Assembly: GCA_025399215.1 (NCBI GenBank)
Contig: MU621429.1
Span: forward strand, 1-17,753
Source of the DNA: Globomyces pollinis-pini
Taxonomy: Eukaryota > Chytridiomycota > Chytridiomycetes > Rhizophydiales > Globomycetaceae
Direction: 5' to 3'
DNA: 17,753 nt
Within the stretch, counting starts at the first letter, position 1. Each line of letters begins with the position of its first letter. The position numbers were made by a program, and so were the translations under genes. The notes beneath the pieces were generated by a model. That model saw only the letters and a program-made list of their open reading frames with translations. It was not told the origin of the DNA and made no database searches. Of this stretch, positions 8,264 through 16,902 are shown in pieces.

Positions 8264-10295
8264 TTAATCCGAATCATAAACAATTGGTGTACTCCTTACA
8301 CGATTAGAAAATGGGTCCCGTATAGGTTGCTCATCAAAATGATTGGGTATAGAAAAGTTATTTGGAGTATTGTTGGAGGAGGATGAAGGAAGGTAAGTTG
8401 GACTATCAATACTTGTAAGAGGCATTGCAGTTGAAGAACTAAATGGTGAACGCGAATCTGGTACAGAGATTTTTCTAGTTCCATATAATTCAGCAGCTTT
8501 TAATAGTGGTAGGTCTGATAAACTATGGGTTCTATTTAGTAATTCAGACGAATGAGTGTGTGATACAACAGATGAATGCGTGGTTGGTACAATAGATGAA
8601 AGATTGTTTGGTACGGAGGATAGATGGGTGTTTGGTACAACGGATGAAAGATTGTTTCGTATAGGGGTTGGATTCGAATGACTGATTGGTAGAACAGATA
8701 AATTAAGTTGATTAGTAGGTCTGTATGATTTGGGATCTTTGAATGTAGGCGGTAAAACTGGTTGTGTATTAGCTGATGTGGATACTTCTTCGTCATCATC
8801 GCTGCTAATACAGATGACTTCTATTTGCTGCTTTTTTGGTGAAATTTTCTTTGCTTATAATAAATTAATCGATGGATAACTTACCAGGAGTCTGTTTTAG
8901 CGATGGGTTATAATCATCGTCATCAATCATTATACAATCTCCAACTTGAGAGACAGATTTAGTAGTCATTATACTGTCTTCGTCCTTTTCTTTCACCCAA
9001 GCTCCATTGGGCTCTACTAAAATGTATTCACAATCCGCATCTGTATTAGTTAGTATCTATAAAAAAGTTAAAGGCAAGTAAAATTACATCTGAAAAATAT
9101 CCATCCACAATTAAGTTTTCAAATTTGATTTTTTTAAAACAAACAGGGCATTCCCAAGTTGGAACTCTTCTGACCATTGAAAAAAAAGCTTCACCATCAA
9201 AACATTGGATATGTTTGCAATGCTCTGATCGAAGAGGTGTTTGTATCCGACATCTAGAGAAAGGATCCTTTAAGGACACCTTTTCTATACCAGCAATAAT
9301 ATCATCGTCTTCTTTTTTGATGTTTCCTATTAAATGTGTAAAAATATTTGAGTTTACTCTTTTCCAACACAAGGCTTTTTGATAACGTTCTTTTCGTTGC
9401 TACTTCCTTTATGATATCACTAATTGGTGTTTCTTTGACAACTTTAAGAGCCACGACAGTCCTCTAAATTATAGTTAGAATTAATTATAGTTACCGATTG
9501 AAGTCTGTAAAAGCAACATCGAAGCTCATTGGGAGAGTTTAATCGTAAATGTTTTGTTAGATCGGCCGGTATATGCATGTTTTGCTTCTTTTGGGATGCC
9601 GAGATCTGAAATACAATTTAAAAATAAGAGAAATACTTGTAATATCTGTCCGTTGAGATGCAGTGAAGTATTCTGGGGATATTCCAATTTGACAAATGTA
9701 TTGGGAACAGTAGCAACTGCTCCAACAACTGCTATCATTTTGAAGTCCGATTTTCCTGTGGATGGATTTATTTCTGATAACTTTTGTTGCGAATCTAAAT
9801 CAAGACTAAAAGATATCAAGATTGGTTGTTGGTTATATCCACCTATAAATGATATGAATATAGCGAAAATTATACTTGGACTGATCCTTTGTGCTATTAA
9901 TTTGACATCTGTATAAAAAGGTGATTGCTCAAATATAGTGATTTGGGTAGTAGGATGAGTGGGTTTGTAAAGATTAGGAGGTAATGGTGGCATGTTTTGG
10001 TTAGGTCCAGGCAATTTGATGGTCTGTGGTGGTATGTTATAACCGCCAAACGGATTTCTGGACCTTCGTAATTCATCTCTATAAAATCAACATCAAATAT
10101 AATATAATACAAGCAAGTCTGAACTATCTGAATGATTCTAGTGTGCTCAGCTGGATGAGTATCAAAGAATGCCTTAATTCTATCAACCAAGTCACTTCTA
10201 TTTCCAGCCTTCCTCAAGTTGAGAGTATCCAGGACTTTCTTCAGTTCATTCACTCTGAGGGATGCTAATAATGAATCCAGTGGTAGACTGGCCAT
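8264..10295 (-). CDS. SIZ1: PIAS/Siz-type SUMO E3 ligase (SAP, PINIT, SP-RING, SIM)
   Basis: Nuclear E3 ligase that promotes transfer of SUMO from Ubc9 to substrates. The 603 residues come from eight exons: 10111-10295, 9876-10078, 9637-9842, 9495-9605, 9358-9463, 9088-9326, 8885-9056 and 8264-8853; seven introns are 31-33 nt. Domains in order: SAP DNA-binding motif (11-45, LRVNELKKVLDTLNLRKAG); a PINIT-type domain (about 110-245, with HIPADLTKHLRL); SP-RING (287-350, with VSLKDPFSRCRIQTPLRS, zinc ligands Cys307, His309, Cys312 and the pair C-P-V-C at 330-333); and two SUMO-interacting-like motifs, CIMIDDDD (391-398) and VICISSDDDEE (420-430). The rest is a Ser/Thr/Asn/Pro-rich tail with an imperfect N-N-L-S-S-V-V-P-x-T-H repeat. 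Order and length resemble animal PIAS more than the longer yeast Siz1. The 33-nt intron at 9843-9875 is in frame and stopless, so its removal is inferred. Confidence 0.92.
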
Positions 10296-10461
10296 TTGGC
10301 AAAAACAAAAGAAAACAAAATGAAGTAGCAGAAATTGAATTCTTAGATTTCTAAGAGGTTCATGGTATGTAAGTAACTTTACCGTAGACTATTATATTAA
10401 CTGTATCCAATACTCTTGGTATTTTATCTGACTCAATTGACTGAAATATTTTGATTTTTTA
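10296..10461. promoter_or_regulatory. Short divergent promoter between SUMO ligase and UCH genes
   Basis: Only 166 bp separate the two start codons, so both promoters must share this space. It contains a small perfect inverted repeat (TCTTAG, 4-nt loop, CTAAGA) at 10341-10356, which could be a binding site or chance. No TATA box is obvious. Confidence 0.4.
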
Positions 10462-11287
10462 ATGGCAAATTGGATTCCTTTAGAGAGTAACCCGGAAGTC
10501 CTCAACAAAGTATCCGAATTGAATCTAACAAAAGTACATGAGTTTGTTGGGAGTAACAAGTGAACTTGGTTTCGTTGATGTTTGGTCATTAGATCCAGAA
10601 CTTCTGGGAATGATTGAACAACCTGTAGGTGCTGTTATCTTGCTTTTCCCAATAACCGAAAATGTTACTAATTGCATTGACTAATTCTTTAGTACGAAAT
10701 TAATCGTCAAGCTCAAAATAATGCCATAATCACAAATGGTCAAGTTGTATCAAAGGACTTGTATTTCATTCGACAAACTATTGGCAATGCATGTGGAACT
10801 ATTGGTTTATTCCATTCATTAGCAAACAATGTTGAGCATTTGAATATTGGAAATGGATCGTTTTATGAGATGATGGAATCAACAAAGGGCAAAACACCAG
10901 ATGAACGTGCAGAAATTTTGGGTCAAAGCAAGAACATGGAAGAAATACACCATGAAACGTAATGAGTTTAACAGTGACAAATACTAGATCATTGGAAGGA
11001 CAAACTAATGCTCCAGCTGCCGAGGAAGAAGTGAATTTACATTTTGTTTGCTTTGTGCAAAAGGAAGGAATGTTGTATGAAATGGATGGTATTTTCTGTA
11101 TCATTTGATATGTGTAGGCCGAAACCCATTTCCTATCAACCATGGAACATCCACCGATTTATTGTTGGATTCTTCAAAAATCATCAAAAAATATATGGAT
11201 CAATCTACAGGTATATTAATGAAGTTAACTTTAGATGATTTAAATTTTACTGTATTGGCTTTTGCAAAGATTCAAAATGAAAACTAG
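10462..11287 (+). CDS. YUH1: Ubiquitin carboxyl-terminal hydrolase, UCHL3/Yuh1 type
   Basis: Cysteine protease (peptidase family C12) that removes small adducts from the C-terminus of ubiquitin and related modifiers. It has 229 residues, the usual length for UCHL3. Exons 10462-10509, 10535-10663, 10693-10958, 10988-11088, 11118-11210 and 11235-11287; introns are 25, 29, 29, 29 and 24 nt. The start NWIPLESNPEVLNK matches the family N-terminus. Gln87 and Cys93 lie in IRQTIGNACGTIG, His166 in LHFVCFV and Asp181 in EMDGRNPFPINHG, so the catalytic set is complete. The active-site crossover loop corresponds to roughly 147-163. The last intron (11211-11234) is in frame and stopless, but removing its 24 nt makes the C-terminus (STDDLNFTVLAFAK) align with UCHL3 without a gap. 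AATAAA follows the stop at 11294. Confidence 0.93.
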
Positions 11288-11386
11288 GATTTGAATAAAT
11301 AAAGCATTTCAATGTACACACACATTCAGACCGTTGTAGAACAATCAGACAATTCAGAATTTATTATTATAATTAAATTTCAATAG

Positions 11387-12110
11387 TTATGAAAAGAATG
11401 GTGGTCGATCTACTTTGTTTCTCTGTAATCGTAGGTATAACCATTCAATAGCATCTTGAACACCAGTGCTACGAATCAATTGTATTTGAATATCTTACCC
11501 TTCTAATGCAGATATACATAACACTTTGCTATCTCTTGCCTCTAATGCAACAGCAATTTGATTAAATATTTCTTGAATCTCCTGCAACGTTAATGCACCA
11601 ACCACATCCTGTTTATTGGCCAACATAATCACAGGAATTCCATTTATAATATCATTTTGCATAACATTTTCTTAAAAATCAACAAATCAAGTCAAACATA
11701 CCTAAGATTGTTTTAACTTCTTCAATTCGCTCTCGATCTGTTGAATCTACAACAAACATAATTGCATGACAATCATCGTAATATTTTTCCCAAATAGAAT
11801 GTAATTGCTTTTGTCCACCCAAATCCCAAAAATTTAACCTTGAAGAATGTACATTAACTTTTCCAACTAATCATAGTAATAAAAATGGGAATCAATCAAA
11901 CCATTTAATCCGACGGTCGGTGCAATTTGAACTGGATCCAATCCTTTTGTATGATTGTATAGAACTTTTATCCTCTCCAATAATGTAGTTTTTCCAGCAT
12001 TGTCTAATCCAATAATCATCACAAAATACTTAAAAAGAATGAATAAAAGTAGAGATTACTTCCTCTTTGCGAGTGTACTGTGAGTATAGACCACTCAAGA
12101 GTGTGTACAT
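11387..12110 (-). CDS. ARFRP1: ARFRP1/Arl3-type small GTPase
   Basis: Arf-like GTPase of the trans-Golgi. In yeast and animals the orthologue recruits Arl1 and golgins. It has 198 residues from exons 12060-12110, 11902-12028, 11702-11866, 11499-11670 and 11387-11468; introns are 31, 35, 31 and 30 nt. The N-terminus MYTLLSGLYS matches ARFRP1 closely. Like that protein it lacks Gly2 for myristoylation; Met-Tyr is a NatC-type acetylation context, the known route for Arl3 targeting through Sys1. Nucleotide motifs are the P-loop GLDNAGKT (24-31), switch I Thr55 in APTVGLN, WDLGGQ (73-78), NKQD (133-136) and CISAL. The C-terminus ends N-K-V-D-R-P-P, like the human protein. It converges on the UCH gene; a minus-strand AATAAA lies at 11360-11365. 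Confidence 0.93.
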
Positions 12111-12444
12111 TATTTAGAAGTGAAAATTTCTTGATAGACAAACAACTGAATGGTTGTTCATTAATGGATGAGGTTGAAGTTCGTGTTTTATTTTAATGAC
12201 TGTTAGATAGTTTATGAGGGTAATATTAGCGAAACAAATATTAATAGGTGTGATGAATTTCAATCTATGTAACGAATCAGAAATTGAATATTGACAGTAA
12301 GATCATATTGGATACTGACTAATATTCTGGATACTAACTAGATATCAATTAATTGGTTATTAGGTATCCTTAACAGGTTACAGTCATTCGTTTCAAACTT
12401 GCTTTAGAGCCACCAAAACTTCACCTTTACAAAACAAAGAAATA
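12111..12444. promoter_or_regulatory. Divergent intergenic region, ARFRP1 and ankyrin gene
   Basis: This 334-bp AT-rich promoter space lies between divergent starts. It holds an imperfect tandem repeat: GGATACTGACTAATAT at 12310-12325 and GGATACTAACTAGATAT at 12329-12345, 19 bp apart. No TATA box, RNA gene or ORF was recognised. Confidence 0.35.
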
Positions 12445-13188
12445 ATGGATTTACTACCATTTGAAATTCAAGAAATAATTGGACTTCATTTACTTACAAC
12501 CGAATACCATCTTCTTCGATTATCTACAAAATGGATTCAATTACCAATCATTCACAAAGTATCCTTTGAAACCTTTAAATTATTGAAATGTTATTCAGTT
12601 GATGTCATCTTAAATCCAACTTTCTTGAATTCAAATCAAATACATTGGTTATTGTATCATAACTATATCAATCAATTGGAATATCAATTGGATTTCAATC
12701 AAAAATTATTCGATTTGCAATTAAAACAAAATTTATTTGATAAAGCTTTGGAATGTGATCATATTCAATATGCTTTTCAATTGTTGTTGAAATATCCTAA
12801 ATTGAATCCAGCAGCAAATGATAATTTAGCTATTCAAGCGGCATGTAAAAAAGGAGACCATAAATTTGTATTCCATTTGTTAGGTGACTCAAGGATTGAT
12901 CCAGGTGCTAATAATAATGCTGCTATTAGATTGGCAGCTGGTCATGGGCACAGTATCTGTTTATCTTTCCTGTTAGCAAACCATAAAGTAAATCCAACAG
13001 CTAATCGTGATGAAGCAATGCGCTTGGCTATCAGTAATCAACATCACTCTTGTGTCTTGAAATTATCATCTTATTGGGCATATAATGGTAATCCAGAGTT
13101 TTCGTATGCAGTAAATGATGCTAAAGTCTGGAAAATGGAAGGGAACTATTGGAATGATAGTCAGTATTGGTATTCCCGGAAGTTTTAG
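12445..13188 (+). CDS. F-box-like / ankyrin-repeat protein
   Basis: Intronless 247-residue protein. Residues 2-31 (LLPFEIQEIIGLHLL, then LLRLSTKW) resemble an F-box, which would link it to an SCF ubiquitin ligase; the match is short and not certain. About 117-210 hold three degenerate ankyrin repeats of the type L-L-x-x-x-x-x-x-x-P-x-A-N-x-N-x-A-I-x-x-A-x-x-x-G-H. The clearest is RIDPGANNNAAIRLAAGHGH (150-169). This D-P-x-A-N-N-N-x-A-I style is familiar from large families in giant viruses, amoebae and some chytrids. The C-terminus is aromatic-rich (WKMEGNYWNDSQYWYS). The lack of introns contrasts with the spliced neighbours. AATAAA lies at 13274-13279. Function is unknown; a substrate adaptor is a guess. 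Confidence 0.8.
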   Translation: MDLLPFEIQEIIGLHLLTTEYHLLRLSTKWIQLPIIHKVSFETFKLLKCYSVDVILNPTFLNSNQIHWLLYHNYINQLEYQLDFNQKLFDLQLKQNLFDKALECDHIQYAFQLLLKYPKLNPAANDNLAIQAACKKGDHKFVFHLLGDSRIDPGANNNAAIRLAAGHGHSICLSFLLANHKVNPTANRDEAMRLAISNQHHSCVLKLSSYWAYNGNPEFSYAVNDAKVWKMEGNYWNDSQYWYSRKF

Positions 13189-13387
13189 CAAGAGCAAATG
13201 CGACCAAATCAAATTCGGTTGATTCGTTTTGGAGTCTGTATGTAATATCACAGCAGTGAATGTAATATCATAAAATAAAACGTTTAATTACATTTTCTTG
13301 TAGTAATTGATGTTTTTACGTTAAACTATATCAAAAGAATAATTTCAGGAATGGATAATACTAAAATTCAATATATTACATTGATAG

Positions 13388-14276
13388 TTAGATTTTGTTC
13401 AAAGATGCCAAAGCTTTTGCACAACTTTCAACAGCATTACATATTGAAATAATTTCATCTGGATAAGTTGCGCTCTTTAACCGTTCATTCAACATGTCCA
13501 GTTTGGCTTTCAATGTAACTTGTAAACTTGAATCATTGCTAGATTGCTCAACTTCCATTTTTTGCTTTTTAAAATCAAACTTGTTGGTTTCTGCAGTCAA
13601 TCTCTTGGTGATTCCTTCAGTATCAGTTGGTTCCAATATATCCACAGAGTTCTTTGGAACAGGAGCAGATTTAGGTGGTTCAACCTTGCTTTTGACTTCA
13701 TCTAATGAACCATTTGCTTGTAAAATATACTTTTTTTCGCATCCAACACAGAGAATATCTTTTGTCTTTGTTCTCATTAAAGGAATCTATTGTTCAGTCA
13801 ATTAAAACATCATACACTGCAAGTTGGACAGTTGTCTTGCAACATAGTCCATCCTTGAAGCAACTAAAAGTTATATTAACATTCTATACCTTTTTACCCA
13901 ATAATGCTGTCACACGATCATTTTCTTCTCTCTTCTCCATCATTTCTGGTGAATCAAAATCAAAAGTTTCATTGTCTACAAGTGTTTGATTATTGAATTC
14001 AGAATTCAAAGTTTCAATCTCTTGTAATTCAACATCATTAGAGACATTGTTTGAGATAGTCAAAGAAGTTAAAGGAATTGGACTGATTTCATCGTCACAA
14101 AGGCAACAGAAACCAACTTTTGATTTTGATTTGGTTCTCATTGTTGGGATATTACAACGATCACACGGTAAATCAGTTAAAACCCTAAAGATCAACTTAT
14201 GTAGTATAATTTACCATCCTTTTAGTAAATAGTTTCCCATTCGTTCAATTCCAATATCATTTCTGGACTTTGTCAT
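13388..14276 (-). CDS. Protein with two ZNRD2/SSSCA1-type (autoantigen p27) zinc ribbons
   Basis: 267 residues from exons 14215-14276, 13890-14184, 13816-13863 and 13388-13786; introns are 30, 26 and 29 nt. Two copies of the p27 autoantigen-type module are visible. The first is GNYLLKGWVLTDLPCDRC with a second pair F-C-C-L-C (Cys28, Cys31, Cys47, Cys50). The second is GKKLLQGWTMLQDNCPTC with L-C-V-G-C (Cys131, Cys134, Cys148, Cys151). Both carry I-P-x-M-R-T-K between the Cys pairs. The linker (about 52-115) is acidic and Ser/Thr/Asn-rich. A C-terminal segment (about 210-267) looks helical (LKAKLDMLNERLKS). Human ZNRD2 has one such module; its molecular role is poorly known. The splices are well supported because both modules are broken by an intron and restored by its removal. 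Confidence 0.87.
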
Positions 14277-14675
14277 GTTCGTAAAAAGTTAAAAAAGTCA
14301 CTCGTTTTTTCAAAGACAACGATGACTTTAAAACGGTTAAAATTGGTATAGTTGGTACCAGTTTATGGAACTTTATTTTGATCTACTTGATCATTGATAG
14401 ATCTTTGTTTTTGATCAACTGGGAAGCGTAGTTGTAGAAAATGAATTTAATTTTCAGACTATCAGTAAATATTGAAATACTCTACTAAATAGTACTTAAA
14501 TGGGTATATTTCAATAAAATACCATCAATAATCTTTATATTCTAAGTCTTCAATTCAATAGAAACCCCATTCAATCATATCAAATAAGGATTCAACATAT
14601 TTAAAAACTATTCAGTTATTGAACTGTTGCTTGTTCAAAAACTGTCATTGAACTTTCTCATTTTTTTTTGAGTCC
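14277..14675. promoter_or_regulatory. Divergent intergenic region, zinc-ribbon and orphan genes
   Basis: This 399-bp AT-rich region holds both promoters. Four GATC tetramers fall within 37 bp (14380-14416), two of them inside TTGATCA-type palindromes. A T-run (14661-14669) immediately precedes the ATG at 14676. No ORF or RNA gene was recognised. Confidence 0.35.
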
Positions 14676-15359
14676 ATGGCAACTGGATTGAAACATTCAA
14701 TAATGGATGAAGAGAAACACTCAAAGAAAGCTAAACTAAGTAAAGCTAAAGACAAAGACTTAGAAACTGGACCTGATAGTGAATATGAATTAATAGAAAA
14801 TTCATCTCAAAGGCAAATTATAAATCTGGAAACCCCTACACATTCTACTGTTACTTCCATCCATTCTGATTCTGATACCCATTCTATTCATTCTATTGAT
14901 TCTCAAAATCAAGATCAACATGAACTTTCGTTAGATCAAATCCCTTCCCAACAGGCATCTCCAAATGAAATTCTGGAACAATCTTTAAATTTATATGAAT
15001 CCTTCCAAGATGGTGACGGATATACTACAATGTATCAAGTAAAAGAACTAAAATGGTGGAATAAAGGTAAACAACAACAGCAACAACAATTATTTTCCTT
15101 TCCATCAGAGCGAATGGCCTTATTATATTGTTGCCAAACTTACTACAATGATCCACTAATGTGTCATCAGCATGAAATCTCAAAAATAAACAATCTCGAT
15201 CTACTTGGATTAGATAACAACCAACTCCGACAGTATATGAATAGATGGGTGTGTCTTTTAGAAGATTTGCCAGAAGGTAGTTTATGCCTTATGGAAGAAA
15301 CGAGCATCAAACTTGTCTCTATTCCTCAAATGATATCCATTTTCACAAGTCAAGCATAA
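14676..15359 (+). CDS. Orphan protein with low-complexity N-terminus
   Basis: Intronless 227-residue protein of no family I recognise. The N-terminus has a Lys-rich cluster (about 14-28, KHSKKAKLSKAKDKD) that could be a nuclear localisation signal. It is followed by an acidic Ser/His/Asp/Gln-rich region with S-I-H-S repeats (61-74). A short poly-Gln run (133-138) precedes a more ordered C-terminal half (about 116-227) containing W-W and Cys pairs (YCCQTYY, PLMCHQHE) and a Leu-rich part (LDLLGLDNNQLRQYMNRW). The layout suggests a small nuclear or regulatory protein with a C-terminal domain; that is inference. Two AATAAA signals lie at 15373-15388. Confidence 0.7.
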   Translation: MATGLKHSIMDEEKHSKKAKLSKAKDKDLETGPDSEYELIENSSQRQIINLETPTHSTVTSIHSDSDTHSIHSIDSQNQDQHELSLDQIPSQQASPNEILEQSLNLYESFQDGDGYTTMYQVKELKWWNKGKQQQQQQLFSFPSERMALLYCCQTYYNDPLMCHQHEISKINNLDLLGLDNNQLRQYMNRWVCLLEDLPEGSLCLMEETSIKLVSIPQMISIFTSQA

Positions 15360-15594
15360 CTACATCGTAATCAATAAAACTTAATAAAACTTTCAACTGT
15401 ATTTATCTTGGTCATTTGCCCCACGATACTGATCATTCTATGTATAGAACGTTGTCTACTATGAAACTATGAGGTGTCTGTCAGCTAATCACCACTCAAA
15501 GTTCGCAATTGGACACCATATGGTTATAGTATTCCTGTGTACGTAATTCAATGTAGTGTAACTGTTTTTTTACTGACTAATACGCGCTTTCACA

Positions 15595-16485
15595 ATGATT
15601 TTGTCAATCACAGCATTTTCGATATCAATATGTTTTCTCCTGTTATCATTTGTTTTAGATATACGTGATTTCAAAAAAACTACACCTGGTACTAATGGAT
15701 CTACATATTGCTGTTTACTATTGCGAATTGGGATGTTTTTCTATAGTGTTTCTACTATGGTATATCTTCCAGATTACGAAAATTATCCCAGCTTTGTGGA
15801 ACAAAAACTTGGTATTACCAAACCGTTAATTGTTGCACAATTATTCATTTCATTTGCTGGTATTGCCATGTTTGGATTGTTCTTTTACTACTGTATTAAT
15901 TTTTCAGTGATACTTCCTAATGCAAATCTACTAATATGGTTGAAAACTATGAATGACAGCAATCCGTTAGCATATCCGATTATTCTAGTTTTGTTTTATA
16001 TGGTATATTTGGTAGCATTCTTTACCCCACTATTTATGTGGCCTGAACAGCAATTACGATACTTCTTCTGGAGACAATTGATGCAATCAATTATTCAATT
16101 GTCGCTTGCGATTTTCTTAATACCTGTGCTACTAAACACGATAGTGTGCTTATTTTATTACATGGCAGCAACACGAACCGAAAGAACTGCATCAGGGGTA
16201 ATGGACAATATCACACTGGCATTTGTGAGAATGATAGTGATCAATTTGATTTTGATTGTTTATCTGGTTTGGGCACCAGCTGTACAGCTTGTTCTTGATC
16301 CCACATTAATGTTCCAAGCAATACCTTTAAATCATACCATCTATCAACTTCCAGCTCCCAAAATGAACTGGATGTTCGGTTATTCCGGAGCAATTTTATC
16401 CATGACTTCATTAGGCAAATATATAAAAGTGGTAAGTACTATGGAATTAATGTATAGAAAAATAAGACAAAGACATTATCGTTAA
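15595..16485 (+). CDS. Orphan polytopic membrane protein (6-7 transmembrane helices)
   Basis: 296 residues, very hydrophobic. Likely helices are at about 3-22, 40-58, 76-101, 126-148, 163-190, 207-229 and possibly 260-280, followed by a basic tail (YRKIRQRHYR) that would sit on the cytosolic side. The layout recalls seven-helix receptors, but no receptor family motif was recognised. The frame runs unbroken to the stop at 16483-16485. A good-looking 26-nt intron (16432-16457, GTAAGT donor and TTAATGTATAG end) lies near the 3' end. If it is spliced, the last 17 residues change and the stop moves to 16500-16502. A plus-strand AATAAA lies near 16543. The start is the first ATG and places helix 1 at the N-terminus. 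Confidence 0.75.
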   Translation: MILSITAFSISICFLLLSFVLDIRDFKKTTPGTNGSTYCCLLLRIGMFFYSVSTMVYLPDYENYPSFVEQKLGITKPLIVAQLFISFAGIAMFGLFFYYCINFSVILPNANLLIWLKTMNDSNPLAYPIILVLFYMVYLVAFFTPLFMWPEQQLRYFFWRQLMQSIIQLSLAIFLIPVLLNTIVCLFYYMAATRTERTASGVMDNITLAFVRMIVINLILIVYLVWAPAVQLVLDPTLMFQAIPLNHTIYQLPAPKMNWMFGYSGAILSMTSLGKYIKVVSTMELMYRKIRQRHYR

Positions 16486-16787
16486 CTTCGAAACCGTGCT
16501 AATACTGTGATAAGATATCTCCAACAATCAGACACCAAACAATATGAATAAAGTGAAAATTCTGCATACTACTTACCATACAGAGATAACGAATTTTATC
16601 ATTAAATTACCAATTCATTACAAGACCACCTCGATCAGATTAAGTGTCTATAGATCACAACAATGATTGGTTAATCTACCTAACAGGTTATAACTTGAGA
16701 TAAGTCTAATTCCGAACATCCATCTTCATCTGTGTGTATCAATACAGGTAGCCGTTTTGTATCAGTACCAAATAGCCCGTTTAATTT

Positions 16788-16849
16788 CAGTGGCAAACCT
16801 AAGACGCCTTTAATACAGTGGCAATTCGGAGACGGTTTTGCCACCACTG
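16788..16849 (+). promoter_or_regulatory. Cluster of three GTGGCAA motifs (PACE-like)
   Basis: CAGTGGCAAA occurs at 16788-16797, CAGTGGCAA at 16816-16824, and the inverted TTTGCCACC at 16837-16845 (GGTGGCAAA on the other strand). The last two also form an imperfect inverted repeat. GGTGGCAAA is the proteasome-associated control element bound by Rpn4 in budding yeast. Whether an equivalent factor exists in this organism is unknown. Confidence 0.4.
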
Positions 16850-16852
16850 AAG

Positions 16853-16859
16853 TATAAAA
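16853..16859 (+). promoter_or_regulatory. TATA box of the GPI-type surface protein
   Basis: TATAAAA lies 50 bp upstream of the ATG and directly after the repeated GTGGCAA motifs. The clean core promoter fits a strongly expressed gene. Confidence 0.55.
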
Positions 16860-16902
16860 CGGTTCAATGTCCAACAGGAAAAGTATCAAATAAATAGAAA
16901 AT

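Larger units (their letters stand above)
16486..16902. promoter_or_regulatory. Promoter region of the GPI-type surface protein
   Basis: This 417-bp gap holds the 3' end of the membrane-protein gene and the promoter of the surface-protein gene. The distal part shows nothing clear. The proximal 120 bp is less AT-rich than most intergenic DNA here and holds three GTGGCAA-type motifs and a TATA box, listed separately. Confidence 0.5.

Noticed and set aside
9046..9372. Upstream part of the SP-RING ORF read straight through from 9372
   Set aside because: Bases 9327-9357 are an intron; splicing joins LVLEK to RNIKKEDDD in the correct frame with the preceding exon.
9554..9916. 120-codon plus-strand ORF inside the SUMO ligase gene
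   Set aside because: It is a shadow of the PINIT-region exons, which are supported by homology on the minus strand.
14380..14416. Four GATC tetramers in 37 bp upstream of the orphan gene
   Set aside because: They are more than expected by chance but short, and AT-rich context makes such clusters unremarkable. No known system is indicated.
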